12,560 bases of DNA from Candidatus Omnitrophota bacterium. GTDB taxonomy: Bacteria; Omnitrophota; Gorgyraeia; Gygaellales; Profunditerraquicolaceae. The DNA lies in NCBI GenBank assembly GCA_028717045.1, contig JAQUON010000034.1, positions 1-12,560 of the forward strand. The letters run 5' to 3'. A program made the translations under genes and the position numbers. Positions 5,029 through 12,560 of this stretch are shown here, piece after piece (position 1 is the stretch's first letter; every line of letters begins with the position of its first letter). A model generated the notes under the pieces. It saw only the letters and a list, made by a program, of their open reading frames with translations. It did no database searches and had not been told where the DNA came from.

Positions 5029-8000
5029 ATGCCTAGAAGAAAAGATATACACAGGATCCTGATGATCGGCTCTGGCCCGATAGTTATCGGTCAGGCGTGC
5101 GAATTTGATTATTCCGGTTCGCAGGCATGCAAGGCGCTCAAGGAAGAAGGGTACTTTACCATCCTGGTTAATTCCAATCCCGCTACCATTATGACTGACC
5201 CCGGGCTTGCGGATGTTACTTATATAGAGCCCCTCTCCATTGAAATGGCAGAGAAGATCATCAAAAAAGAAAGGCCTGATGCGATCCTTCCGACGCTGGG
5301 AGGCCAGACCGGGTTGAACCTGGCATACTTTTTGATGAAAGAAGGCATACTTAAGAAATATGGAGTTGAGTCAATTGGCGCGTCGGTTGATGCGATTTCC
5401 CGCGCTGAAGACCGGTTGCTTTTTAAGAAGGCGATGCAGGAGATCGGCATTGAGGTACCCAAAAGCGGGATTGCGCGCAGTACCGAAGAAGGGATGCGCA
5501 TCGGTTTGGAGATCGGGTTCCCCCTTATACTCAGGCCGGCATATTGCCTGGGAGGGGCCGGCGGCGCTACCGTGTATAATAGGCAAGAGCTTGAGAAATT
5601 TTTGGAGAAAGGTTTAAGCGTCAGCCCCGTGCATCAGGTATTAGTAGAGCAATCGGTGCTGGGTTGGAAAGAGATAGAATTTGAAGTGATACGGGACAAC
5701 GCCGACAACGTAATCATTATTACTTCTATGGAAAACGTCGACCCCATGGGCATACATACCGGCGACAGTATGGTCGTTGCCCCTGCCCAGACATTAACCG
5801 CCCAGGAATATGAAGAATTTGTTGATCTTTCAAGGAAGATAATCCGTAAGGTGGGAGTAACCGGTGGCGGGGCCAATATCCAGTTCGGGCAGAATCCCGA
5901 TAACGGCAAAATAGTCATTATTGAGGTAAACCCCCGTCTTTCAAGAAGCTCGGCCCTTGCCTCAAAAGCCACGGGGTTTCCTATTGCCCGGGTTGCCACA
6001 AAACTTGCTGTAGGGCTGACGTTACCAGAGGTCATTAACCAGATTACGGGCAAGACAAGCTCATTCTTTGAGCCGACCGTTGATTATTGCGTGTTTAAAA
6101 TCTGCAGATTTGCGTTTGAAAAATTCCCTCAAGCAGAGCGGGTGCTGAATACTTCGATGAAGGCAGTGGGTGAAGCGATGTCTATAGGCAGGAATTTCAA
6201 AGAGGCGTTGCAAAAAGGGATACGCTCGATAGAGATCTCGCGTTTTGGTTTTGGTTGCGACAGCAAAGATACAGTCACCGACCAGATGCTTAAGAGCCTC
6301 AGCCCGCTCCTTTTGCAGCAGATTAAAGATAAAATCCGCATCCCTAACGATGAGCGGATATTTTATCTGCGATATGCGATTAAGGCCGGCCTATCCATCG
6401 ATGAGATATATTCCCTTTCTCAAATAGACCGTTGGTTTCTCGATAATATGAAACAATTGGTAGAGCTCGAGGAGAGAATAAAGGCAGCGCGGGCCAGCTC
6501 TGGGGATGCCGAGCCGGATATTTCGGCAGAGGTGTTGCGGGAAGCCAAAGAGAACGGATTTTCCGACCGGCAGCTTGCCTATTTACTTAATTCCAAGGAG
6601 GATGTGGTGCGCCAGATACGCAAGAAGCAGAACATAAAAGCGGCGTATAAATTAGTAGATACCTGCGCCGGAGAGATTGACGCCGAAAAGCCATATTTCT
6701 ACTCGACCTATGAGACTAAAGACGAATCGCGGGCAAGCAATAAAAAGAAGGTAGTGATTCTCGGCGGCGGCCCTAACCGTATCGGCCAGGGCATTGAGTT
6801 TGACTATTGTTGCTGCCATGCCTCTTACGCCCTTAAAGAGGAGAATATAGAAAGCGTAATGGTAAATTGTAACCCGGAGACCGTTTCTACGGATTACGAT
6901 ACTTCGACCAGGCTCTATTTTGAGCCTTTGACGCTGGAAGACGTCCTCAATATTATCGAATTGGAGAAGCCGATAGGAGTAATCGTCCAATTCGGAGGGC
7001 AAACCCCCTTAAACCTGGCTGTTGCTTTACGCAAGGCAGGCGTGCATATCCTCGGTACAAGTGCAGAGAATATCGATATTGCAGAAGACAGGGAGCGTTT
7101 TAAACGGATGCTTCAGAAGCTTAGCCTTTTGCAGCCTGATAACGGCACCGCATTTACCTTCGAAGAAGCCAAAGGCGTTGCCCGCAGGATCGGTTACCCT
7201 GTGTTGGTAAGGCCTTCATATGTACTTGGCGGTCGCGCCATGGAAATCGTCTATGATGAAGTGACGCTGGAAAAGTTCATCGCCGAGGCAGCTAAGGTTT
7301 CAGGCGACCACCCTATCCTGATTGACAAGTTTCTTGAGGATGCAATCGAAGTGGATGTGGATTTGATCGGAGACGGCGAGCGTTTTGTAATCGGCGGCAT
7401 CATGGAGCACATTGAAGAGGCAGGCATTCATTCCGGGGATTCGGCTATGTCGCTGCCTACCTTTACATTGTCGGGCGAGATTCTTAATAAGATACGAGAA
7501 GCAGCCTATAAAATGGCAAAAGAGCTTAATGTGGCCGGTCTTATGAATGTGCAGTTTGCTGTCAAGGACGATAAGGCATATGTGCTGGAAGTTAACCCGC
7601 GGGCCTCGCGCACCGTTCCCTTTGTTTCCAAGGCCATTGGTGTCCCCCTTGCAAAACTGGCTACCAAGGTGATGTTGGGTAAGACCCTCGATGAGTTGAA
7701 GTTTACCAAAGAAATTATCCCTGCGTATTTTGCCGTGAAAGAGTCGGTATTCCCGTTTAACCGCTTTCCGGGCGTTGATGTTATTCTGGGTCCTGAAATG
7801 AAATCTACCGGCGAAGTCATGGGGATCGATGCCGATTTCGGCCTTGCCTACATCAAGAGCCAGATTGCAGCCGGGCAGAACCTGCCCCGCAAAGGAAATG
7901 TCTTTATTTCGGTACGCGATAAGGATAAGCGCTCGGTTATCTTTATCGCCAAGAAGCTGCATGAACTCGGATTTCACCTGTATGCGACCGAAGGGACGTC

Positions 8001-8310
8001 CGACGCACTTTCCAAAAACGGGATCCCGGTAAAAATACTGGTAAAAATCGCCGAAGGAAGGCCTAATGTCTTGGACCTGATGAAAGACGGGAAGATCCAG
8101 CTGGTCATCAATACTCCTTCTGGAAGAATCCCCCGCCAGGATGAGGTTAAAATTCGCTCTCAAGTGATCCTCCATAACATACCTTACGTTACCACGATTT
8201 CTGCTGCCCAGGCTACGGTCAACGGCATTGAGATACTGCTGAAGAAAGATTTGAAGGTCAAGTCTTTGCAAGAGTATCACCGAAACGCTGCACGCAAAAC
8301 TAAAAAATAG
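5029..8310 (+). CDS. carB: Carbamoyl-phosphate synthase large subunit
   Basis: CarB makes carbamoyl phosphate from bicarbonate, ammonia and two ATP in the cytoplasm, feeding pyrimidine and arginine synthesis. At 1093 residues it is slightly longer than the usual 1060-1075. The first synthetase half starts with MIGSGPIVIGQACEFDYSG (about 12-30) and contains PTLGGQTGLN and the ATP-grasp EVNPRLSRSSALASKATG. The oligomerisation region follows at about 400-550. The second half starts near residue 572 with VVILGGGPNRIGQGIEFDY and has QFGGQTPLN and EVNPRASRTVPFVSKA. The C-terminal MGS-like allosteric domain (about 955-1070) contains LYATEGTSDAL and VINTPSGR, the region that binds UMP or IMP regulators in E. 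coli. All ATP-grasp landmarks look intact, in contrast to the degenerate glutaminase subunit. The ATG follows carA by nine bases with a TAGGG ribosome site, so the two are translated as a pair. Confidence 0.98.
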   Translation: MPRRKDIHRILMIGSGPIVIGQACEFDYSGSQACKALKEEGYFTILVNSNPATIMTDPGLADVTYIEPLSIEMAEKIIKKERPDAILPTLGGQTGLNLAYFLMKEGILKKYGVESIGASVDAISRAEDRLLFKKAMQEIGIEVPKSGIARSTEEGMRIGLEIGFPLILRPAYCLGGAGGATVYNRQELEKFLEKGLSVSPVHQVLVEQSVLGWKEIEFEVIRDNADNVIIITSMENVDPMGIHTGDSMVVAPAQTLTAQEYEEFVDLSRKIIRKVGVTGGGANIQFGQNPDNGKIVIIEVNPRLSRSSALASKATGFPIARVATKLAVGLTLPEVINQITGKTSSFFEPTVDYCVFKICRFAFEKFPQAERVLNTSMKAVGEAMSIGRNFKEALQKGIRSIEISRFGFGCDSKDTVTDQMLKSLSPLLLQQIKDKIRIPNDERIFYLRYAIKAGLSIDEIYSLSQIDRWFLDNMKQLVELEERIKAARASSGDAEPDISAEVLREAKENGFSDRQLAYLLNSKEDVVRQIRKKQNIKAAYKLVDTCAGEIDAEKPYFYSTYETKDESRASNKKKVVILGGGPNRIGQGIEFDYCCCHASYALKEENIESVMVNCNPETVSTDYDTSTRLYFEPLTLEDVLNIIELEKPIGVIVQFGGQTPLNLAVALRKAGVHILGTSAENIDIAEDRERFKRMLQKLSLLQPDNGTAFTFEEAKGVARRIGYPVLVRPSYVLGGRAMEIVYDEVTLEKFIAEAAKVSGDHPILIDKFLEDAIEVDVDLIGDGERFVIGGIMEHIEEAGIHSGDSAMSLPTFTLSGEILNKIREAAYKMAKELNVAGLMNVQFAVKDDKAYVLEVNPRASRTVPFVSKAIGVPLAKLATKVMLGKTLDELKFTKEIIPAYFAVKESVFPFNRFPGVDVILGPEMKSTGEVMGIDADFGLAYIKSQIAAGQNLPRKGNVFISVRDKDKRSVIFIAKKLHELGFHLYATEGTSDALSKNGIPVKILVKIAEGRPNVLDLMKDGKIQLVINTPSGRIPRQDEVKIRSQVILHNIPYVTTISAAQATVNGIEILLKKDLKVKSLQEYHRNAARKTKK

Positions 8311-8394
8311 GCCATTCGGAGAAACGGAATAGAATAGAAGCAGCGAGAGAAACGCCTTATTTGCCCGCAATGTTTTTTTATTGTATGCATTCGA
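8311..8394. other. Gap between carB and mutM with a palindrome at the mutM start
   Basis: An 84-base purine-rich then T-rich gap, the largest in the right-hand gene run. No convincing hairpin terminator was found. A weak promoter is possible (TTGCCC at 8361-8366 and TATGCA at 8384-8389, 17 bases apart). There is no Shine-Dalgarno sequence before the mutM ATG. A perfect 12-base palindrome, GCATTCGAATGC, spans 8387-8398 and includes the start codon. Confidence 0.35.
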
Positions 8395-9195
8395 ATGCCA
8401 GAGTTACCTGAAGTAGAGACAATTAAGCGCGAATTAGAAAACGCAGTCGTAGGCAAAAAGATACGCAAGGTTTGTGTATATAATGCCAAGGTATTGCGCG
8501 GGGTTTCGGCGTCAGCATTTATGCGTTCACTCCGGGGCGCAGCCATCAAGAAAGTACTGCGTAGGGCAAAGGTCTTAATTCTTGAGCTATCAAGCGGCAA
8601 ATGCCTCGTACTACACCTTAAAATGACCGGTCAGCTTATTTACCCGGGATCGGGCGTAAAAAGCCGCATCAGTTTTTATTTTTCAGACGGCACGGCGCTG
8701 GATTTTAACGACCAACGGTTGTTCGGAGAAGCCCGGCTTTTGGATGACTGGCGTTCCTTCAAATTCATCCGAGGCTTAGGCCCTGAGCCGCTTGACCTTA
8801 CCCGGACAGAATTTAGCCGCATGCTTGATGCCAAGAAAACCAAGATAAAGCCGCTGCTTCTGGACCAGGGTTTTATTTCAGGGATAGGCAACCTCTATGC
8901 TGCCGAAAGTTTGTTCCGGGCGGGAATCAGCCCTCTAAGGCAGGCGCAGAGTTTATCGGAAAAGGAAAGGGCAACGCTTCTTAGGGCGCTCACAACCGTG
9001 TTAAAAGAAGCGATCCGTTATAAGGGTTCCTCGGTTGATGAGTATGTGCAGTTGTCGGGTACGCCGGGAGGATATGCGGCGCATCATAAGGTATACGGCC
9101 GCCAGGGAAAACCATGCCTTATATGCGGATCTCCCATACAACGGATTGCGCTTGGGGGCAGGGGTACTTATTTTTGCCCGCACTGTCAGAAATAA
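8395..9195 (+). CDS. mutM: Formamidopyrimidine-DNA glycosylase (Fpg/MutM)
   Basis: Fpg removes oxidised purines such as 8-oxoguanine and cuts the resulting abasic site. The 266-residue protein has every expected landmark. It begins M-P-E-L-P-E-V-E-T-I, where Pro2 (after Met removal) is the Schiff-base nucleophile and Glu3 the acid. Lys59 in RRAKVLILEL corresponds to the conserved Lys57 of E. coli. The LDQGFISGIGNLYAAE segment (about 155-170) holds the conserved Asn of the helix-two-turn-helix. The C-terminal zinc finger has Cys241, Cys244, Cys261 and Cys264, with Arg256 in GGRGTYFC. The invariant MPELPE fixes the start at 8395 although no Shine-Dalgarno is present. It is followed after three bases by the methyltransferase-like gene, so it heads the downstream operon or is read from carB. 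Confidence 0.97.
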   Translation: MPELPEVETIKRELENAVVGKKIRKVCVYNAKVLRGVSASAFMRSLRGAAIKKVLRRAKVLILELSSGKCLVLHLKMTGQLIYPGSGVKSRISFYFSDGTALDFNDQRLFGEARLLDDWRSFKFIRGLGPEPLDLTRTEFSRMLDAKKTKIKPLLLDQGFISGIGNLYAAESLFRAGISPLRQAQSLSEKERATLLRALTTVLKEAIRYKGSSVDEYVQLSGTPGGYAAHHKVYGRQGKPCLICGSPIQRIALGGRGTYFCPHCQK

Positions 9196-9198
9196 GAG

Positions 9199-9915
9199 AT
9201 GAAGACGCGCCTTAAAATAAACGGGACAATTATCGTACTGTCGCTTGTAGTCCTTAGCTTGTTTCCCGGATTTTTTATGCGCGACCATAGCGCAAATTTC
9301 TGGGAAGAGAGCGCAGAAATCCTCGGTTTTGCATTTATCCTTTTGGGCCAGCTTTTTAGGACTTCTGCGCGCGGCTATAAAGCAGCATTTTCCCAGGAGG
9401 GCAAGGCATTGATTCAGACTGGACCGTATGCATTCGTGCGCAATCCCATGTACCTGGGGATATTCTTAATCGGCTTAGGGATTGTAATGGTATTGCTCAC
9501 CTGGCAGGCAGCGTTCATTGTTATGGCGGTGTTTATTACCCGTTATTATTTACTTATATTGGATGAAGAAAAGAGATTGCGTGTTTTGTTTCCCCGCGAC
9601 TATGCCGGTTACTGTCAAAAAGTCCCCCGGTTCTTTCCTTCGGTGGCAAGCGTTATTTCTCAAGATATGCGGGATTATCTTCCACTGGGCTGGGTCTGGC
9701 TTAAGAAGGAAGCAGGCACCATCCTCTTAGTGTTGGCAGGGGTTTTTGTTGTCGATGCCTGGGTAGACTTGAAGAACGAAGGTGCATTTGTCTATTCCAG
9801 GGAATTTATATGGTTAGCGCTTGTATTGGCATGGTTTGTCATACTGATGTTTTATTTAACCGGGACAGCGCCTTTTAAAAAATATGCACTTAGAAAAGGC
9901 AACGCTGCTTTATAA
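9199..9915 (+). CDS. Isoprenylcysteine carboxyl methyltransferase-like membrane enzyme
   Basis: This 238-residue integral membrane protein has the signature of the ICMT/PEMT-like methyltransferase superfamily: TGPYAFVRNPMYLGIFL (about 74-90), in which R-N-P-M-Y-L-G is the hallmark, followed by a hydrophobic hairpin (about 87-120), then the acidic EE (123-124) and FPRDYAGYCQKVPRFFP (131-147). In characterised relatives these parts bind S-adenosylmethionine and the substrate at the membrane face. Further hydrophobic segments lie at about 9-25, 37-54, 170-187 and 203-221, so the protein is longer at its C-terminus than the minimal domain. The bacterial substrate is usually unknown and nothing here identifies it; a lipid or small molecule is as likely as a protein. 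The start is three bases after mutM, and its last 32 bases overlap the pyrK start, indicating coupled translation. Confidence 0.85.
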   Translation: MKTRLKINGTIIVLSLVVLSLFPGFFMRDHSANFWEESAEILGFAFILLGQLFRTSARGYKAAFSQEGKALIQTGPYAFVRNPMYLGIFLIGLGIVMVLLTWQAAFIVMAVFITRYYLLILDEEKRLRVLFPRDYAGYCQKVPRFFPSVASVISQDMRDYLPLGWVWLKKEAGTILLVLAGVFVVDAWVDLKNEGAFVYSREFIWLALVLAWFVILMFYLTGTAPFKKYALRKGNAAL

Positions 9916-10684
9916 CAAGCCTCTCGGCAAGAACTATTTTCGTCTTGCGTGTAATGCCGCAAAAATCGCAGGCGACGCAGCAGCCGGGCAATTCGTGAGC
10001 GTAAAAATCAATAACACGCATGAGCCATTCTTGAGGAGGCCCTTCGGCATCCATAAAGCAGAAGGCGGTCGTATCGAAATTCTTTATGAAGTAGTGGGCG
10101 AAGGGACCCGGCTGTTATCCAGAAGGAAGCCGGGTAGTGTGCTTGACATGCTCGGCCCTCTGGGCAAGGGCTATGATTACCGTTATGCGCTTATCCGGCG
10201 CAAAACACCGGTCCTTGTTGCCGGCGGGATGGGGGTTGCCCCCTTATTATTCTTGGCAGAAAAATTATCCCAGAGCAGCCCGCGCGTGGTCTTGGGAGCC
10301 AAAACGAAAAACCAGATTCTCTGCGAAAAAGAATTTAAAAAAATAGGTTGCAGTGTTACAATAGCTACGGATGACGGCTCCAGGGGTTTTAAAGGCAAAG
10401 TCACGGATTTGTTAGAACAAGTTCTGTCGGCTATGGACCATGGACTGTCGGCTGTACTATACGCCTGCGGCCCAAGGCCGATGCTTGCGCAAGTGAGCCG
10501 TATCTCAAGAAAATACGGGATTGTTGCGCAGGTTTCTTTAGAAGAGCACATGGCCTGCGGTATAGGGGCTTGCCTGGGGTGCGTGGTCAAGACAAAGGAC
10601 GGCTACAAGAGGGTGTGTAAGGAAGGGCCGGTATTCAATAGCGAGGAAATCGTTTGGCACGAGCACACAAAAGGAGGGCGTTGA
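9884..10684 (+). CDS. pyrK: Dihydroorotate dehydrogenase electron-transfer subunit
   Basis: PyrK passes electrons from dihydroorotate oxidation by PyrD (type 1B) through a 2Fe-2S cluster and FAD to NAD+, in the fourth step of pyrimidine synthesis. The 266-residue protein has the three expected parts. The FAD-binding barrel has R-R-P-F at 51-54 (the RxP[ST] position). The NAD-binding domain has VAGGMGVAPLLFLAE (112-126) and YACGPRPM (193-200). The C-terminal cluster loop has Cys225, Cys230, Cys233 and Cys245 (C-x4-C-x2-C-x11-C) in EEHMACGIGACLGC. The partner pyrD begins at 12373, separated by two genes rather than adjacent. The start overlaps the methyltransferase gene by 32 bases and lacks a strong Shine-Dalgarno, suggesting coupling to upstream translation. 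Confidence 0.95.
   Translation: MHLEKATLLYNKPLGKNYFRLACNAAKIAGDAAAGQFVSVKINNTHEPFLRRPFGIHKAEGGRIEILYEVVGEGTRLLSRRKPGSVLDMLGPLGKGYDYRYALIRRKTPVLVAGGMGVAPLLFLAEKLSQSSPRVVLGAKTKNQILCEKEFKKIGCSVTIATDDGSRGFKGKVTDLLEQVLSAMDHGLSAVLYACGPRPMLAQVSRISRKYGIVAQVSLEEHMACGIGACLGCVVKTKDGYKRVCKEGPVFNSEEIVWHEHTKGGR
10671..10676 (+). promoter_or_regulatory. Strong Shine-Dalgarno deciding the glycosyltransferase start
   Basis: AAGGAGGG begins at 10671, inside the end of pyrK, seven or so bases before the ATG at 10684. It supports that ATG over an upstream in-frame ATG at 10654. The start shares one base with the pyrK stop (TGATG). Confidence 0.8.
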
Positions 10685-11832
10685 TGTCCGCTAAGCCTTT
10701 CATCTCGATTATCATCCCAGTAAAGAACTTTGAGCGCACTATTGAAAAAACATTTGAATATCTTTTAAACGTTGAATATCCTTTTGATGCGTGGGAATGG
10801 GTGATAGCTGACGGCGGCTCCACGGATAAAACCATCGAAATTATCAAAAACTGGCAAAAGAAGTACCCTTTTATCAAGCTGGTGGAGATATCTAATTGCC
10901 CATCGCCCGGATTTGCCCGTAACAGAGCCCTTGAAGTGGTGCGGGGCGAGTTCCTTTTTTTTACCGATGCCGATTGCGCCCCCGACAAGAACTGGATCAA
11001 TGAGATGCTCAGGCATTTTGAGCGCGATCCGAGAATTGCCGCAGTCGGAGGAGAGGTATATACCTTAAAAGTGGACCCCGAGAATTTAGTGGAGGCATGG
11101 TGCCAGCATTTCCGCTTTAACATGGTTGCCCCCCGCTACGGGTTCATTAAAGAAGGGTATTACCCTGACTTTCCCAAACAGCCAAGGCCTACGGATGTCG
11201 TCGGGCATAAAGGATATTTCTTCGGTACTTGCAATGTCGCTTACCGCAGGAGCGCTATGCAGGAAATCGGGGCACGGTTCTGGGACAGGCCTACCGGAGA
11301 AGATATGGATTTAAGTTACCAGCACCGCTCGAAAGGCTGGAAATTTTATTTTGCGCCGAAAGCCAAAGTCGACCATATGCACCGGGCAGACCTTACGTCT
11401 TTAAGAAAAGTATGGGTTACCTATGGTCAGGCGCACATGCCGCTACTTGATAAATACATACAAAAAAGAGGAATCGAGGTTATTTTGCAATTTTTAAAAG
11501 GCGCTCCCTCGTTTATCCTGCCTTTTCCTCTGCGTGGGTTTGTGTACATAGGCAATTTCCATCTCATGCATATATTCGGCATCCTGACTCTGCTGGGGTT
11601 GGTGGCAAGTTTTCTTGTACCCGGCCCAGGCATACAGATAGCCACGCTTATAGCGCTTACACTCACGCTCTATTTCCTTTACCAATACGTAAAATGGAAT
11701 TTTGACATGGAGCCGAAGAATAAATTCTTTTCTTGGTGTAGGATGAAATACGTAACAAACCTTAGTTTTATTCAAGGCGGCTTAAAGGATTTCGCAAAAT
11801 ATAAGATACTCTGCATAGAGCCTAGTTTTTAG
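10684..11832 (+). CDS. Family 2 glycosyltransferase with C-terminal membrane segments
   Basis: The 382-residue protein has a GT-A fold of the GT2 type: FISIIIPVKNFERTI at the N-terminus, D-G-G-S-T-D at 43-48 for nucleotide-sugar binding, and the metal-binding D-A-D at 95-97 within FFTDADCAPDKNWI. An acceptor-side G-E-D at 205-207 (TGEDMDLSYQHRSKGWKFYF) probably supplies the catalytic base. Two hydrophobic segments (about 291-312 and 317-337) would tether it to the inner membrane. Enzymes of this kind add sugars to surface polysaccharide, lipid or peptidoglycan-linked acceptors; no polysaccharide gene is nearby, so the product is unknown. The start is set by a perfect Shine-Dalgarno and a one-base overlap with pyrK. 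The following chrA gene starts 15 bases after the stop. Confidence 0.92.
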   Translation: MSAKPFISIIIPVKNFERTIEKTFEYLLNVEYPFDAWEWVIADGGSTDKTIEIIKNWQKKYPFIKLVEISNCPSPGFARNRALEVVRGEFLFFTDADCAPDKNWINEMLRHFERDPRIAAVGGEVYTLKVDPENLVEAWCQHFRFNMVAPRYGFIKEGYYPDFPKQPRPTDVVGHKGYFFGTCNVAYRRSAMQEIGARFWDRPTGEDMDLSYQHRSKGWKFYFAPKAKVDHMHRADLTSLRKVWVTYGQAHMPLLDKYIQKRGIEVILQFLKGAPSFILPFPLRGFVYIGNFHLMHIFGILTLLGLVASFLVPGPGIQIATLIALTLTLYFLYQYVKWNFDMEPKNKFFSWCRMKYVTNLSFIQGGLKDFAKYKILCIEPSF

Positions 11833-11847
11833 CGAAGCGAAGAAGAT

Positions 11848-12369
11848 ATGATTATTGTAAAACTTTTTTGGGAGTTTTTTAAGATAGGGCTATTTACATT
11901 TGGCGGCGGATATGCGATGATTCCCCTGATTGAGAAAGAAATAGTGAACAAATATCATTGGCTGACTATGGAGCAATTTACAGACCTCGTTGCAATTGCT
12001 GAGATGACCCCTGGGCCTATAGCGGTTAATTCTGCTACATTTGTAGGGTATAAGGTATCCAAGTTCTGGGGCGCAGTTGGCAGCACGGCCGGTGTTGTGT
12101 TGCCTTCGTTTTTAATAATTTTGGTTGTTGCCTCGGTATTTTTCTCAATTCAAGATAACCAAATAGTACAGGCCGCTTTTAAAGGCCTTAGGCCCGCCAT
12201 ATTTGGTCTGATCATTGTTGCTGCCCTGAGTATCGGTAGGGTCAGTATTGCAGACTACCGGTCTATACTTATTCTTGTGTGCGTAGTGGGAGGGATATTG
12301 TTCTTGAAAATCCACCCTATTCTGGCTTTGGTAGTTTCAGCGCTTATGGGAGTTATATTTTTCAAATAA
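11848..12369 (+). CDS. chrA: ChrA-family transporter, single-domain (short-chain) type
   Basis: The 173-residue protein is one CHR domain: FFKIGLFTFGGGYAMIPLIE at the N-terminus and AEMTPGPIAVNSATFVGYK at about 50-68 are the signature segments of the chromate ion transporter family. Hydrophobic stretches cover most of the rest, about six segments. Long members have two such domains; short members are half size and, as I recall, typically come as adjacent pairs that work together. Here the left neighbour is a glycosyltransferase and the right neighbour pyrD, so no second half is adjacent. Chromate export is known for some members, but for a single short gene in a housekeeping operon the substrate is open and another anion is possible. 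A purine-rich AGAAGA precedes the ATG. It lies only three bases from pyrD. Confidence 0.88.
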   Translation: MIIVKLFWEFFKIGLFTFGGGYAMIPLIEKEIVNKYHWLTMEQFTDLVAIAEMTPGPIAVNSATFVGYKVSKFWGAVGSTAGVVLPSFLIILVVASVFFSIQDNQIVQAAFKGLRPAIFGLIIVAALSIGRVSIADYRSILILVCVVGGILFLKIHPILALVVSALMGVIFFK

Positions 12370-12372
12370 ATT

Positions 12373-12560
12373 ATGCTAAAAAGACACGCACAGCTCTCGG
12401 TTAATATAGGTACACTTAAGCTAAAAAACCCGGTGATGGTTGCGTCGGGCACATTTGGGTATGCCGAAGAGTTTAAGGATTACATGAACCTGAAGAAACT
12501 GGGTGCTATTGTTACCAAGACGATTACCGTACATCCGCGCCAGGGTAATCCCGTGCCCAG
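12373..12560 (+). CDS. pyrD: Dihydroorotate dehydrogenase catalytic subunit (type 1B), 3' end outside the window
   Basis: The frame opens with ATG at 12373 and runs open to the right edge, giving 62 codons. It reads MLKRHAQLSVNIGTLKLK, then NPVMVASGTFGYAEEF and LGAIVTKTITVHPRQGNPVP. The N-P-V-x-x-A-S-G-T-F-G block and the G-A-I-V-T-K-x-I-T-x-x-P-R-x-G-N-P block are the N-terminal hallmarks of class 1B dihydroorotate dehydrogenase, the form that works with PyrK; the Lys is among the conserved FMN-site residues. It oxidises dihydroorotate to orotate. The full protein would be about 300 residues. It follows chrA by three bases and lacks a clear Shine-Dalgarno sequence, so it probably depends on upstream translation. 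The pyrK gene is 1.7 kb upstream on the same strand. Confidence 0.93.
   Translation, partial: MLKRHAQLSVNIGTLKLKNPVMVASGTFGYAEEFKDYMNLKKLGAIVTKTITVHPRQGNPVP

Noticed and set aside
5360..5617. Plus-strand 85-codon open frame within carB
   Set aside because: Shadow frame of carB; basic, low-complexity translation with no ribosome site.
7300..8370. 356-codon open frame on the minus strand across the end of carB
   Set aside because: It lies entirely antisense to the canonical carB coding sequence; its codons mirror carB and the translation has no recognisable domain.
8311..8394. Rho-independent terminator after carB
   Set aside because: The T-run near 8373-8379 is not preceded by a convincing GC-rich hairpin.

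Overview
The window reads as a piece of bacterial chromosome with two parts of different character. The right-hand three quarters (about 2.9 kb to the end) is compact, same-strand housekeeping DNA of moderate GC, with tiny or overlapping gaps between genes. The left quarter (1 to about 2.88 kb) is visibly AT-richer, loosely packed, uses both strands, and holds accessory genes. No ribosomal or other taxonomic marker is present, so the organism cannot be named; the gene style would fit an uncultured phylum of the PVC/Omnitrophota kind, but this is a guess.

Left, accessory part: the 3' portion of a Bpu10I-like restriction endonuclease gene (cut by the window edge); a convergent small gene for a ParB/KorB-like helix-turn-helix protein; a membrane protein of unknown function; and a small protein with a PD..E-type nuclease-like signature. 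That last gene is flanked by two copies of a 53-bp imperfect direct repeat, which look like duplicated 3' ends of an unrecognised minus-strand gene. Together these suggest a defence or mobile-element remnant region.

Middle: a good sigma-70-type promoter precedes a flavodoxin-like gene, followed by a tRNA-Arg (anticodon CCG). Eleven bases after the tRNA starts a SLOG/TIGR00725-type gene, then carA and carB. CarB is complete and canonical. CarA is full length, but all three residues of the glutaminase triad are replaced (Cys to Ser, His to Tyr, Glu to Gln). This predicts a carbamoyl-phosphate synthase whose small subunit cannot hydrolyse glutamine, and it is the most interesting observation in the window.

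Right: mutM/fpg, an isoprenylcysteine-methyltransferase-like membrane enzyme, pyrK, a family-2 glycosyltransferase, a single-domain ChrA transporter and the start of pyrD (cut by the window edge) form one tightly packed run. CarA/CarB, PyrK and PyrD belong to de novo pyrimidine synthesis: carbamoyl phosphate formation, then NAD-linked dihydroorotate oxidation by the PyrD(1B)-PyrK enzyme. The DNA repair, methyltransferase, glycosyltransferase and transporter genes are probably co-transcribed with them without an obvious pathway link.
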